Source: Lophius americanus
Lineage: Eukaryota; Chordata; Actinopteri; Lophiiformes; Lophiidae
Assembly (NCBI GenBank): GCA_037951165.1
Contig: JBBDHG010000014.1
Span: forward strand, 7,208,001-7,272,000
Length of the DNA stretch: 64,000 bases
Direction: 5' to 3'
The notes beneath the pieces were generated by a model. That model had not been told where the DNA came from. It made no database searches and saw only the letters and a program-made list of their open reading frames with translations. The number at the start of each line of letters is the position of its first letter. Positions within the stretch are counted from its first letter, which is position 1. Both the position numbers and the translations under genes were made by a program. Positions 25,200 through 36,075 of the stretch are shown piece after piece.

Positions 25200-25375
25200 A
25201 GACAGATTAATATAATCCTGGCGCGCATTGCTCATGCTGCATGTCATGTCAATTAAGTTGGTCTGAGTGGGCGCCCATCTGGTTCGTGAGCTAACATATT
25301 CCTTCCTGCAGAAAAAGAATCCCACTGTCAGTGGACATGGAGACGAGCGGGTAATTGAACGTGCAGAAGATGTAA
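25200..25375. promoter_or_regulatory. Candidate non-coding regulatory block
   Basis: Balanced unique sequence with GTCAATTAAGTTGG and GGTAATTGAACGTGC homeodomain-like cores and the GGCGCGC stretch. It lies between two strong stem-loops. Inference only. Confidence 0.15.
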
Positions 25376-25487
25376 ATAGCTGATATACCTGAATGGACCG
25401 AACATCGGTTCACGTACTTGCTAAGCCTGACGTCCCATCTCCATCTTCATCGGATCATAATGTGCCATTCCTCCTTATATCATGTCT

Positions 25488-25542
25488 GCATGATGGAGAT
25501 CGGTCACGTCAGGGAAAGCCTGACGTGACCGGGGGATCATGC
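25488..25542. other. Stem-loop, 13-bp perfect inner stem plus 7-bp outer stem
   Basis: CGGTCACGTCAGG (25501-25513), loop GAAAG, exact reverse complement (25519-25531). Outside this, GCATGAT (25488-25494) pairs perfectly with ATCATGC (25536-25542) across a small internal loop. Both inner arms contain TGACGT or ACGTCA, the core of a cAMP-response-type site. The whole is about 55 nt, shorter than most pre-miRNAs. Confidence 0.9.
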
Positions 25543-26664
25543 ACACTTATTTGTACAATAATTTCGTGCTGTGTTGATTGCTGTGCTGGTAGCCAGAGGG
25601 GAAAATATTACCGTTTTCTATCCAACAGGAACAAATACAGGAACAAATATTGTATTTAATTCCACATAATCATGATAATGTGTATAGCCTGCAGCAAAAG
25701 CGTTTCCATCTTAAACACAAAGGAGGTAATAGTTGACTCCATAAACGTTTTCTTTGACCGTACCAGATCAGTGGGGGGGGGGGGTTTCAATCTCAGTAAC
25801 GTGCCTTTCTGTACGTTACTGAGAGGGCGTATCCCACAAACTTTGCGACGCTCCACAACTGAGTCTCATCACTGAATCTTTGCATTATTTTTACCCCGGC
25901 TCTCCTGCTACTCACCGCCAGATTATACAGTCACGTTACGTGGTAGTACGTGGTATTTTTCTAGTGTATTTTTGATTAACAGTTAATCGTGTATTTTCCT
26001 TCCTTGTGCTCAGGAACACTTGGCAGATCTCTCACGTGTTGGAGGTGCACAGCCAGCACCTACCTCATTCAGACTGCGCCCACGCCATTTCCTCTCATCA
26101 TCACTTCTCTCGGATCATGGCCTAAGAGATAATTATTTTAACGGAATATTGGTCTCCGAGTCTGCTCCTTGGTCATCACCTCACAGTTCAACCCCCACCC
26201 GTCACATTCAAAGTAACATAAAATAAAATAACGAAACTGTTTGTCCATAGACAAATTATGATAAAACGTTGTAAATGAATGGATAGTTACCCCAAGGTAG
26301 GTTTACAGATAATAAAAGCGATGGTGGGTGTTGAAGCTGGTGGCTCAGTGGGCTGAACTGGGACGCTGAAGTGGAAGGCACAGGAGACAACCGGGTACAG
26401 AGTATTTGAGAGATACTCAGAGAGTTTGTACGAGTTGTCAGTAGGTTTAGAGGATGGCAATAACTCTGAAATTAATTAAGAAATCTGCATGAAATTTTCC
26501 TTAAAGCATCTAATTGAATATGTTCACAATCATTTCTACCTTCGGCACTGTTGTGCTTCTTCTAGTGAACAGACTGTGTTTCCCTATCACAAATTCTAAG
26601 TCCATGTCATCTACTTATGGCCCTTATGTGCTTCTACCTTGCTGATATGTCTTGTCCTGTGTAA
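25543..26664. other. Single-copy DNA with a 12-base G run
   Basis: A run of 12 G lies at 25773-25784. No repeat family or gene is recognised. Confidence 0.4.
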
Positions 26665-26775
26665 GCAAACAGTTGAAAACTCTGTTTCCATTTCCGTGTA
26701 AACTGGCAAATGAACTATTGTGAAAATGGTGATGTCATCGTCTCTATTCACTCAGCCTATTAGCCAGGTGGGAGC
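26665..26775 (+). mobile_element. hAT-like element fragment
   Basis: GTGAAAATGGTGATGTCATC then GTCTCTATTCACTC and GCCTATTAGCC align with 54771-54812 (CCGAAAATGGTGACGTAACA, GTCTTCACTCGCGGCTATTA). Flanks are too decayed to set exact ends. Confidence 0.5.
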
Positions 26776-27809
26776 TAAGTCACGATAAAAGCAATGCTGG
26801 TTTGAATTTTGCTATAGATCCGGCTGAGTTGATTTACAGTACTGTGATCAGAGGGATCAACACAACCAATTCTTAGGAAAATGATGCTGCCAATGGCTGG
26901 CCTGGGATTCAAGTCGTTTTGTGGATCCGTGTCGTTCAAAGGCCATTTTAGTGGTGAAACAACTCAGACCCAAAATGTGTTTATATTGTTTGTATACATA
27001 CAACACGGGTGGGGGAATAAGGAGCAGCTTGAAAAGGCGCTGTTAATTGATTATAAGTTTAATCATATAACACTGACACTATAGATTACAATGTTGTTCA
27101 CTAAAAATTTAGGCAATTTAGTTGAGCAATTCCGTAACAGCATTTCATATTTTCTTAAGACCATATCGAAATAGCTTTATCTTGTCATTCACATTCATTA
27201 CATTGACCACCAGAAAAGTCTACCCAGGATTCAGGTTGCAAAGCGATTTTTTACAACTTGAGTACAATGACACACTAGTTGTGTGTGTGTTTCTGGCATA
27301 TTCTACCTAAAGCCCTGAGGTAACTGCTGCCCTCAAGATCAACCAGCATCCTGTCTGTAGAACCAAATCATAGCCACATGGCAGAAAGCTTCCACTCACT
27401 GGAAACACCCCAGCCCCCCAGAATGTCCAACAGTTAACTCTTAAATCCCATTGGCCCCGGATTATTTGGCAACTTAATTGCAGAGGAACCGCTGCTGAAT
27501 TTATTCGGATGCATCCAACCCAACAAACTAGATTACCTGTGCAGGAGGAATTGAGGTACAGGAATATTTTCTTAAAGAGGGAAATCAAGTAGTTCAAAGA
27601 AAATCATCCCATTTGAAGACAGAAAAGAATTTGATCTTAAATAAATGAATACACTAAATGATATACTGTTTCCCTAAAAAATGAAAAACTTCCGGTTAGG
27701 CCTGAAAAGCAAGCGCAACAGATCAGCAACAATTTTTGAAATATTTTTTTCTTGTGCCTGTCCTGGGCTAGGTCGAGTGGCAGCCATTTAAGAAAGGTTT
27801 TACTAATGT
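26776..27809. other. Single-copy DNA, no gene recognised
   Basis: A short TG run lies at 27280-27291. The 96-codon minus frame at 27307-27597 has no recognised similarity. Confidence 0.4.
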
Positions 27810-27955
27810 CACCCTCCCCAGCAACACATCCCAGCTGATTCTGGGGTATTCTGAGGCATTTCCTGGCCAGTTGAGATATTAAGTCCCTCCAGCCAGTTCA
27901 GGGTCTACCACAGAATCTCTTCCCAGTTGGACATTCATTGAAAGCCTCCTGCAGA
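27810..27955 (-). mobile_element. LINE fragment (same family as 14094-14575)
   Basis: CATCCCAGCTGATTCTGGGG, GAGGCATTTCCTGGCCAGTT, GGTCTACCACAGAATCTCTT and CCCAGTTGGACATTC follow the family order on the minus strand. It ends abruptly where the tail of another LINE begins. Confidence 0.6.
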
Positions 27956-27963
27956 TTTGTCAC

Positions 27964-28004
27964 TTAAGATTTGACCCAAATGTAAAGTGCATTATAAATT
28001 AAAT

Positions 28005-28059
<55 letters not shown>
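27964..28059 (+). mobile_element. LINE 3' tail ending in (ATT)n
   Basis: AAGATTTGACCCAAATGTAA then AGTGCATTATAAATTAAATG leads into an uninterrupted TTA run to 28059 (about 18 units). It is the same tail as at 4221 and lies tail-to-tail with 28383-28762. Confidence 0.75.
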
Positions 28060-28382
28060 CATTTAACCATATTCTCATGAATTACTGCTTGACAGAACAC
28101 AACTTGGTTTTGATGCTATTGTTGCATTATTCTAGTCTTTTAAATGTCTTAAAATGCGCATTTGTAGCTCACGGAAGCCCTAAAAAGCTTGTATTTTTGA
28201 CCTCAGTATTTAAAAAAACCTGCATATGTCCATGCGTTGTGGGTTGAACATCTAAACGTTCTCAAATATTGCACTTCTGTTCTGTCTTAACGCCTTGGCC
28301 CAACATGTACAGTCATCAATTTTTCATGGTTACACCGCTACCAGCAAGGGGTAGAACAACAATGATTCCCCTGCCCCCACTA

Positions 28383-28762
28383 TAATAATAATAATAATAC
28401 ATTTAATTTATAATGCACTTTACATTTGGATCAAATCTCAAAGTGCTACAAAGCAAAAGCAGATAAAAGCATCAATAAAAAATCAAATAATAACTATATA
28501 AAAGCCTGACCAAAAAGCAGCAATGTTAATTACAGTTATAGGTTCTGCTAAAAAGGAAAGTTTTAAGTCCTTTCTTAAATGTGTCAGTCATCTGTGGAGC
28601 CCTGAGATGGTCAGGGAGTGCATTCCACAGACGAGGGGCAGCAGAACAGAAGTCCCGATCACCCGTGGTGCTGAGCTTAGTCCGGGGAAGGAGGAGGCGG
28701 TATACTACACCTTTGTAGCAATTAAACAGAACAGTGAGGCGCAATAGAGCTGTAAAACTCAC
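28383..28762 (-). mobile_element. LINE 3' end with coding tail (CR1/L2/Rex1-like)
   Basis: The minus frame reads YRLLLPRTKLSTTGDRDFCS, AAPRLWNALPDHLRAPQ and DTFKKGLKTFLFSRTY, the common C-terminus LF..R.KLST.GDRAF..AAP.LWN.LP with the stop just after. Downstream comes TTGATCCAAATGTAAAGTGC and then (ATT)n. This copy shows that the ATT tails at 4221, 27964 and 38118 come from this LINE. The 78-codon stretch is free of stops. Confidence 0.85.
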
Positions 28763-28934
28763 ACTTTGAATCTGCCTCTGGCATTTGGGCCCTACTGGGT
28801 TGCGTTTAAATATCTTGCCCGTGTTTGCATTGGTACCGTCAAGGTACTCAGACCTTCATCCACACAACAAAAACTTACCATACAGGTAACTCTAGATTCT
28901 CTGTACGTGTGAATGTGAGCATGGAAGTATCTAC

Positions 28935-29815
28935 AGGTTGTCGGTTTACATGGATGCTTTTCTTCCTTCAGAATGAAATCATTCCGAAAGTTTTCTGGTT
29001 GACTGTTTAGATGAGCAGTAAACTAATCGGAAATGGTGTTTACGTCCACCGACATCAATCGAACAGCTGTGAGATGAGCGCAAAAGCAACCAATGGATGA
29101 TGAGAGTCATCAGAAGGTGGGCGTCTATCGTGTGATCAGGGACGCTTTTTTCTGTTTTTGTGATGCTTTAAGAAGAAACAGCTTGATAATAACTCAGGAT
29201 TACTGCCATAACCTGCCGGAGACAAGAGGTATGGGGAGGGGAAAGGTATTCACCTCAAGCATTGTTGGTACCTCAGGGTGGTTTTACTAGGACTCACGTT
29301 GCAACATTGCGATGTACCAAACTCTTTGTTAGAAACTTTCACAGAGGTCTACCTCCTCTTTAGTTACTGTTGCATAAAACTTGAGTTGGTGGTTCTGGTC
29401 CACTTTTGTCGTTGTGGGATTTTTCCTTATAATCAGCATCTCCAAAGTTTTCCAGCGCTTTTTAAAGTGGTCACAACTTCAGTCTATAACGACTCCTGAC
29501 GGTTTTTCGTGGACATGTTTGTAGAGTTAATCGTTTCTTATTTTCCCACATAATTTCTTGTTTTAAAAACAAACTCTTTTCTATGGTCTAGATCATAAAA
29601 TGCCGGCATCTTGTACCTGAGTAGCGCTGCTTGGCACGCTCAGCAGGGTTTATTTCTTTCCACCGTTTACATGCAGCGGTTACCTTGCCGAATGTAATTC
29701 CTAAAGGACTTATACTACCCTCCTGCAAAGGAATGAAATCCTTTGCATTCAAAGGGGTGCTTATATGGAGCATTTTATCTCTTCTTCGGATTTTATTCCG
29801 AATTAGGGGATTCAT
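28935..29815 (+). mobile_element. DNA transposon, GTTTACATGGA family, fullest copy
   Basis: Left end TCGGTTTACATGGATGCTTT. The right end passes through CCGAATTAGG near 29800. Inner landmarks AACAGCTTGATAATAACTCA, TTTCACAGAGGTCTACCTCC, GGTTCTGGTCCACTTTTGTC and GTGGGATTTTTCCTTATAAT all recur in 48280-48800. No transposase frame is present, so it is a non-autonomous element of about 880 bp. It ends directly against an abundant-repeat fragment. Confidence 0.7.
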
Positions 29816-29950
29816 GCAGACCCATTTTATGTGTTGGCTCTGTGTTGAACTGGTGACTTATACAGGGTGTACCCCGCCTCTTTACCAGTTGGACTTAAGT
29901 CCAGTCCCTCCACAACCCCTACCCGAATAAGCGGGTACAGAAAAGTGATG
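29816..29950 (+). repeat. Abundant fish repeat, 3' fragment
   Basis: GAACTGGTGACTTATACAGG, GTGTACCCCGCCTC and GAATAAGCGGGTACAGAAAA are its 3' landmarks, with the GATGCATGG end. Confidence 0.65.
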
Positions 29951-31654
29951 CATGGATTCCCACTTTGAACAGACTGTGTCAAGACCCAGAACTTAATGTT
30001 CTAAATTTAATCCTGTAATCTTAAACCAGGATCATGTTGAAATACTAGTTTGTCTGATTCATTGTGTGACTACTGCTTGATTAGCAACCCTCACTGAATG
30101 ATCTTCACAGTGTTTCTGTATGTTGAGAGCAGCTACGTGCTGGGTGTGGATGTGAACTGTTTGCTTTAATCGACATGTCAGTTAGACCTGGAGAGCGTTA
30201 CACCTTAAAGCTACAAACACCACTTCCCTAAAGGCAAATTCACTTGACTGTGCACAACTGAGCTGGCTGCAGTTTGCATAGTGTGAGTGTTCCTCTAACC
30301 TCCATCTTACTGAGGTGAATCCACCAATGCCTTCTGGCTATTAAATGAAGACAACATAGCACACATCATGTACAATTGAGAAATGTCATGGATTGTCCCT
30401 TTTGATTTGTCAGCGATTCCTGCAATTTCTGGCAGACAACTAATAAACAAGTTATTAACTATGTGATCGTTCATACCAAAGATGCTAAATACTCATTTCA
30501 GTTTAATCATTAACAAAATAGGAACAAATTCCACACACTCAGAAAAAAGAGGACATGTAACATATACTTTTATGAAATAACTGTATGTTTGGGAGATAAA
30601 CATAATTTCACCATGTAAGACTTGCATGAAATTCAACAAGTCAAGTTGGCATTAACTGATTTGATCGGGTTATGACACTCATCCTGTTTTACGTACACAC
30701 TTATTTTGGTTTGTCAAACTAATTTTGCAAAATTGGTTTGAACCAACACTTTAAAAAAAGTGGATCTAATCCAAATAACTAAGATCGAACCTAATATATT
30801 ATGTAGACTCAACCCAATAAAATTAAGTTACACCAATATAATTTCTTAATACTGAATAGAAACCCAATTTAATGATGTGGATTGTATTTTTTAAAGATTT
30901 CTTTAAATTCATTCAGATTTTTTTGAGTGACGGACAAACAGATGGAAGGATGATCAGTGGAGATCAACACATATATCTCATCTTCTTTTTTTTACTCAAT
31001 CTTGGTATAAAGGTACCTACAACCTGTTACATGATGACAACATGTCATCCTATTGTTTTTAAAGCTCATTGTGAATTTCGACTCTAAAAAGGCCTCGTTG
31101 CAGTGACAAATAACACCAAAATCATCCGAAATAAATGTTCACGAAGTCCCACCATTCCGTCACGGCCCATACAGACACATACTGAACACGAGGCTTTGTA
31201 CTTTTAGTTTTTTTTATTGTTAAAGGAGCTTGTGCCAGGTAGGCCTGGGTTGTGAGACACATAAAAAGGCTCTGCTTTGTCTTCCTGCTGAGGTCATTTC
31301 CAGTCAAGCCTCAGCTTCAAGCCAAATTCTTTATAGGGACTCTGAAGCGAGACAATGCAGCTGACCTTACAGAAAAATATTTAGTATTCTTTGATTGAAT
31401 ATAGGGGAGTGAAGAAATCCTAAATTTCAAAGGATTTGCTTTCAGTAAATATAAGGAAAATTAATTCCACAATAATGTGTCGGTCCATCTTAGCTGCCTA
31501 GACAGCTCTGCTACGGTGTGGGTGGAGATGATTCCCACATGAATACATGAGCTGAAATTTCAATCATCTTTCCATTATTTTAACTTTGTCTTGGGATTTG
31601 TGAGGGTGTTTTTTTACAACAACTGTATTATAAGGCTGTGAACCTTTGCTGCCG
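29951..31654. other. Mostly single-copy DNA
   Basis: An 11-of-12 bp imperfect hairpin lies at 30715-30740 (CAAACTAATTTT and AAAATTGGTTTG). No repeat family or coding exon was recognised. Confidence 0.4.
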
Positions 31655-32075
31655 TTTGTCTCTTTGTTTACATAACAGCGTTTTCATGGGCCTGAAAATG
31701 CAACATTTTTGAGAACGGGTCCAAGATACTAGTCTTTTGAAAAGGCCAGTGTTTGTGTCTGATCTGGCGAAACACAACTCCTTTAAATACAGTGACGTCA
31801 AAGCCCCACTTCCCTCGTGCCTGTTTTCGATTTTGGCCTAACATCCATGCTAGACTCTGCGTGGGGTCCATTTACGCTCCTGCTGCAAACTGTAGAGTTG
31901 CTGCGCCTTTAATGTGCAGATAATCTACACTACCTGGTTGCTTTTCTTCTGCAGTGTTGCTTTTTTGTAAACTACCTACCCAGCATACAAACTTCAGCAT
32001 TTTCAGTTATCTTTGTGTATCCGTGTGTACGTGGATTGTTTTCACAGTGTTATCATCTGAACCTATAACATTTAA
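31655..32075 (+). mobile_element. hAT-like element, second long copy
   Basis: TTTGTTTACATAACAGCGTT then TTCATGGGCCTGAAAATGCA, CAGTGACGTCAAAG and AATCTACACTACCTGGTTGC run parallel to 54640-54920 (GTTTACACAACAATGGTG, TGGCTTGAAAACGCA, GGTGACGTAACAG, ATCTACACTTCCTGTTGG). No coding frame. Confidence 0.55.
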
Positions 32076-35000
32076 CTTTTAAAACACAAATCAAAAAAGG
32101 TTTCTGTTTGTAACTAAACGGGCTCTTAATATGTTTATGGCTTCGTCTCCTGCTGGGGTTTAATGCTGCCAACCAGTGAAGAAGCAATTATTTTTCCATT
32201 GATCAACAATACAGTATACACATGACCATTTAAAGCATTCGTTTACGTTTTCTATTGAGCATTGTCAAATCATATATGAAGAATTTGAATTTGAAAGAAT
32301 TTGAAACTGAATGTTGTGTTAGGCGAGTCTTAATAAGGCTAAATGAATACCATCAGCTTGTATCAATTAGAATAGATTTCAAAGAGATAGATAGATATTA
32401 AATCATTTCATGTATGACACAACTGACCTGAAAAATTGTTTTTCCCATGTTATATTTATCAATCGGTTGAAGCCTTAAATTTTGATTAACTGGCAGGGAA
32501 AATGAAAAGAAATAAATTGTTACTAATTATTATTTTCACTTTAGAAAAAAAACATTATTTTTCTATTCCAGCATAGTTTCACTTTTTAATAAAGTAATGA
32601 AAACACTGAAATGTGGTTAGAGACATTATTATAGAACATTGTGCAAGTTAAATTTCTGATAGTGTACAAATTACAATATTTAATTATACCGTAATCACTT
32701 ATATCTTCTTTAAGTAAACATTTGGCTTGAAACTAATTCAAGTAAATACAAAAACACAATAAGATTTTTTTTACAACTTTCATATTATCATAAAATAGCC
32801 ATATTTGCTATGATACAATTTGATATAAAACTAAAAACATCCTCCAGTTTAAAATACCGCAGATTAGAATTCTTAATGTACTTAAGAGAATTGTGTTGAA
32901 GAATGGCCTCGTACTTTGATTTGATATCATGTGACAGGAAAATCTCTGGATTAAGGGGAAATCACTACTTCTGTATATTTTCTGTATTTAATTCATATAC
33001 AGGGTGTCATTTTAGGTAAATGAAGAAAAATGTTTGAAACTGGAAACAATGTTTTTTCATTACAGTTCTGCACTTTAAATTAGTGACATGGTTGTATCAC
33101 TTTTTCAGGACAGAAGAGGTGCAGGAAAATGTCATAATGCACATATATTTTTTTCAGATGGATGGTGTGTTAATGTAATGAAAATGTACCTGCAGATTCA
33201 GATTTCGTATGTGAATGACATGTACTTTTGGAAACCAGTCTTTATGGATATATATATTATTAAGTGTAGATTTTAAACAGCACTGAAGGCACCAGTGACA
33301 TTAGAACATGTTACTGTTAGTCCAGAAAGCTTCTGCTCTTTCTACAAAACTATGGGCTAACTATGCATCTCACCATACTTCATTTTTAGGGCCACCACTA
33401 CCATTACACACAGACAGTTGCAAGCATATTGGCTACTTGAACAACATGAGTTCTAAGTGTGAAAAAGAAAAGGCACCGATAATGACACAATTCTGCATCA
33501 TGCAGAGGATAGAACTCAGAGGCTTTCCCCAGGTAATAGCTGAAACAAAAACTTCCCAATATTTACGAAGCACCTTGTGCAAATATACCTTCAGTTAATC
33601 AGTAAATCATCAAATACAATAGGTGAATACACAATATATTCCGTTCTATATTTAAATGAACTTAAACATTTTGGAAAAGTCCCCACTGATATTCCCTTCA
33701 TGCCATCAACCAAAATTCAAGATGTCCTTTTGGGATTTTTTTTTTACCTTTAAATGAATAGTTAAGTGCAGCTCAAGAAAGAATAGAGAAAGAATAGAGT
33801 CAGATTCCTCTTTTGACAGGGAAGAAGGCCAGAATTGAAAAAGACAAGGAGGAATGGCAAGAGGGAGGAGGCAGGAGGGAGACAAGGGAGGGTTAAGGCT
33901 GTGGCACCGGACAACCCAGCCGAGGTCATTCAGCTCTGCTATGGTCACATTAAAGACGGCAGGACCCCCTAACCCGAAAGGAACAGGCCACAGTTCAAGT
34001 GCAGACGCCCTTCCTCAAAAGGGGCATACACACATACACACATTGACAAAGACACACACACATTTTGCCCCCAGTGTCCACTCATCACTTTCATCTGCTG
34101 ACATGGGTTTCTTGGGCGGCCTCTGAAAAACCTTTCAACGTGCGTGGGGTAATAGGCTCCCTAGCTGAATGAACGTGTTCCATTCACAAACCCACGGTTC
34201 CGGAGAAGGAGGGTATTGAAAAGTCAGAGGAGAAGGGAGGAGGAAGAGGGGAAGTTACCATGAGAGCCTGGTAACTCCATACACACTCAAATATATAACT
34301 GGAGTGAGAATGTTTGTGTGAACTTACCCTTTAAATGAGGAGGAAGAGATCATAGGGCATGGAATTCCAAGAAAAAATACAATAACAATTATGCTGAAAA
34401 CTTCAGAGAATAATTGTTTATAAGATGGGTCTAAAAAAAAAGCAAAATAATAATGCATAATAATAATGTGCAATAATATGTTCATTTCTATAGCATATGT
34501 TTCCAGGAAAATATTATGATGCTCACTTCTGGATCGAAATTCCAACAAATCTTACGTAGCCTCTGCTAATTTGGTCATATTTGCACTATTTAGCAATACC
34601 ACAGATGGCTGTGCAGAAGTGTGTTCTATTATCACTGTATAGATTATAAGACTGAGTAGCAGAAGCTTCCAGTGTATTCTGAAGGTTCAGCTAACCTATT
34701 GACCTAGCCTGAGCAACGGTAGCCAGTAGTAGTAGAAAACTGCTGAATGATATGGCTGAGGATGACTTTCCACTGTACTCGGTGTTAGCAGCGCAGAGGA
34801 TAGCAAACTAATGTTAAAACTGGAAAAGCAGGTGCTACTTAGGAATATTTTCGGCTGAGCTGATCTATCAACCTGAGTCTGAGCGACATTAACTAGCCTA
34901 ACTCTTCTTTTCTACGCTTAGAATGCATAAATCTCCACTTGTAGAATGTGATTTTCTATTTTTTTTCTTCTTTTTTAAAATGTTTCAACCTGTCTGATCC

Positions 35001-35310
35001 CATATTTATGGTTGGCGCTGAAATCGGTAGAAACTGTTTCTTAATAATACATGCATTCTGATCTTGCAGCAGACAAGGAATGTGCATATAGCTCACCCTT
35101 TTGAACATAGGTGGTATTTTGCGGCCAATAGCTCTCCTCAGGGTCACCTGTCCACAGACACAAATGTTATTCAAATACACCTGATATATTTAGAGCTACT
35201 TTAAGTTTATTTTGGTTATGTAATTCAGGTGAGGCTTAACTTAAAATCTCAAAACAGGTAAAATAGGGGCCTTTCATAGTAGGCAATCTCCAACACTCTG
35301 TACCTTTAAA
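32076..35310. other. Long mostly single-copy stretch
   Basis: AT-rich to about 33700. A purine-rich tract occupies about 33827-33894 and another lies at about 34201-34255. An imperfect CA-rich tract is at about 34025-34062. I recognise no transposon or gene. The 33308-33598 frame (96 codons) has no recognised similarity. Confidence 0.4.
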
Positions 35311-35765
35311 GCTGGGCATACACTGTATGATTTCAGATTTGTTGTTGTCTGTTTCCAACTCACTCTGTACGAATAAATCGACTGCGGAAGTTCCCCAATG
35401 GTGTGCTCCCACTGCAACGCCTGTCTATCATGCACGACTTGAGTGCTCCCACTGTACAGCCTGTCGGGCCTTGAGGCCCATCGTCACTAGCATTAATTGT
35501 CAATAAAGATTTTTCGAAAGCTCCTAGGTAGGAAGAAGTTTGTTCTTACCATCCAGTGTGCTGAAAAATCTTTAAAAAAGAGGTGCCGGCACTACATTTG
35601 ACTGCGTAGAGTGTTAAACTGATGGCTAGCACCACTCTGATGGCTAAGAACTTGCATTTTCTTCCTTTCTGTGCAGTTTCTACAAGCCACAAACTGCACT
35701 TCATACTTTATGAGTAATTGTTATTAATTATCCATGTGAAGCGCTGGTGTTAGCCTATCACGTGG
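35311..35765 (+). mobile_element. DNA transposon, GGGCTTACACTGTACGATT family, copy 3
   Basis: Starts AAAGCTGGGCATACACTGTA then TGATTTCAG. Left part matches 23993; CAAGCCACAAACTGCACTTC (about 35684) is the inverted counterpart of a stretch in the 22180 copy. The element seems to have a palindromic organisation, but the right terminus is not clear. Confidence 0.6.
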
Positions 35766-35889
35766 ATTCCCTACAGTTGGCCCAATGGCCATAAACTCGA
35801 GGTCATGTTGAAAACTGGCTCAAATTGTACAGTGCAGGTCCATTTTTAGGTAGTATTTTCAACTTCAACAGGGAGACCTTTTGGTGGCC

Positions 35890-35923
35890 CCGTTCTCTCT
35901 CTCTCTTTCTCTCCCTTGCTCCT

Positions 35924-35954
<31 letters not shown>

Positions 35955-35957
35955 TCC
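35890..35957 (+). repeat. (CT)n-rich microsatellite
   Basis: Imperfect CT tract with several TTT and CCTTG interruptions. Confidence 0.9.
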
Positions 35958-36075
35958 TTGACTTCACCTGCTCAGGTGTATCCCGGCTCCAGCAAAATGT
36001 CAGCTGGGATAGGCTCCACGCCCCGCAACCATGAACAGAATAAGTGGTGACGGACAATGAATGAATAATAAATAA
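35958..36075 (+). repeat. Abundant fish repeat, 3' fragment
   Basis: AATGTCAGCTGGGATAGGCT then CCACGCCCCGCAACC, AGAATAAGTGGTGACGGACA and an AATGAATGAATAA tail. Confidence 0.7.

Noticed and set aside
25488..25542. microRNA precursor
   Set aside because: The hairpin is about 55 nt with a 5-nt loop, shorter than usual vertebrate precursors, and I recognise no known mature sequence in either arm. Kept only as a stem-loop.
33308..33598. 96-codon plus-strand frame as an exon
   Set aside because: No family match and no convincing splice boundary pair at its ends.
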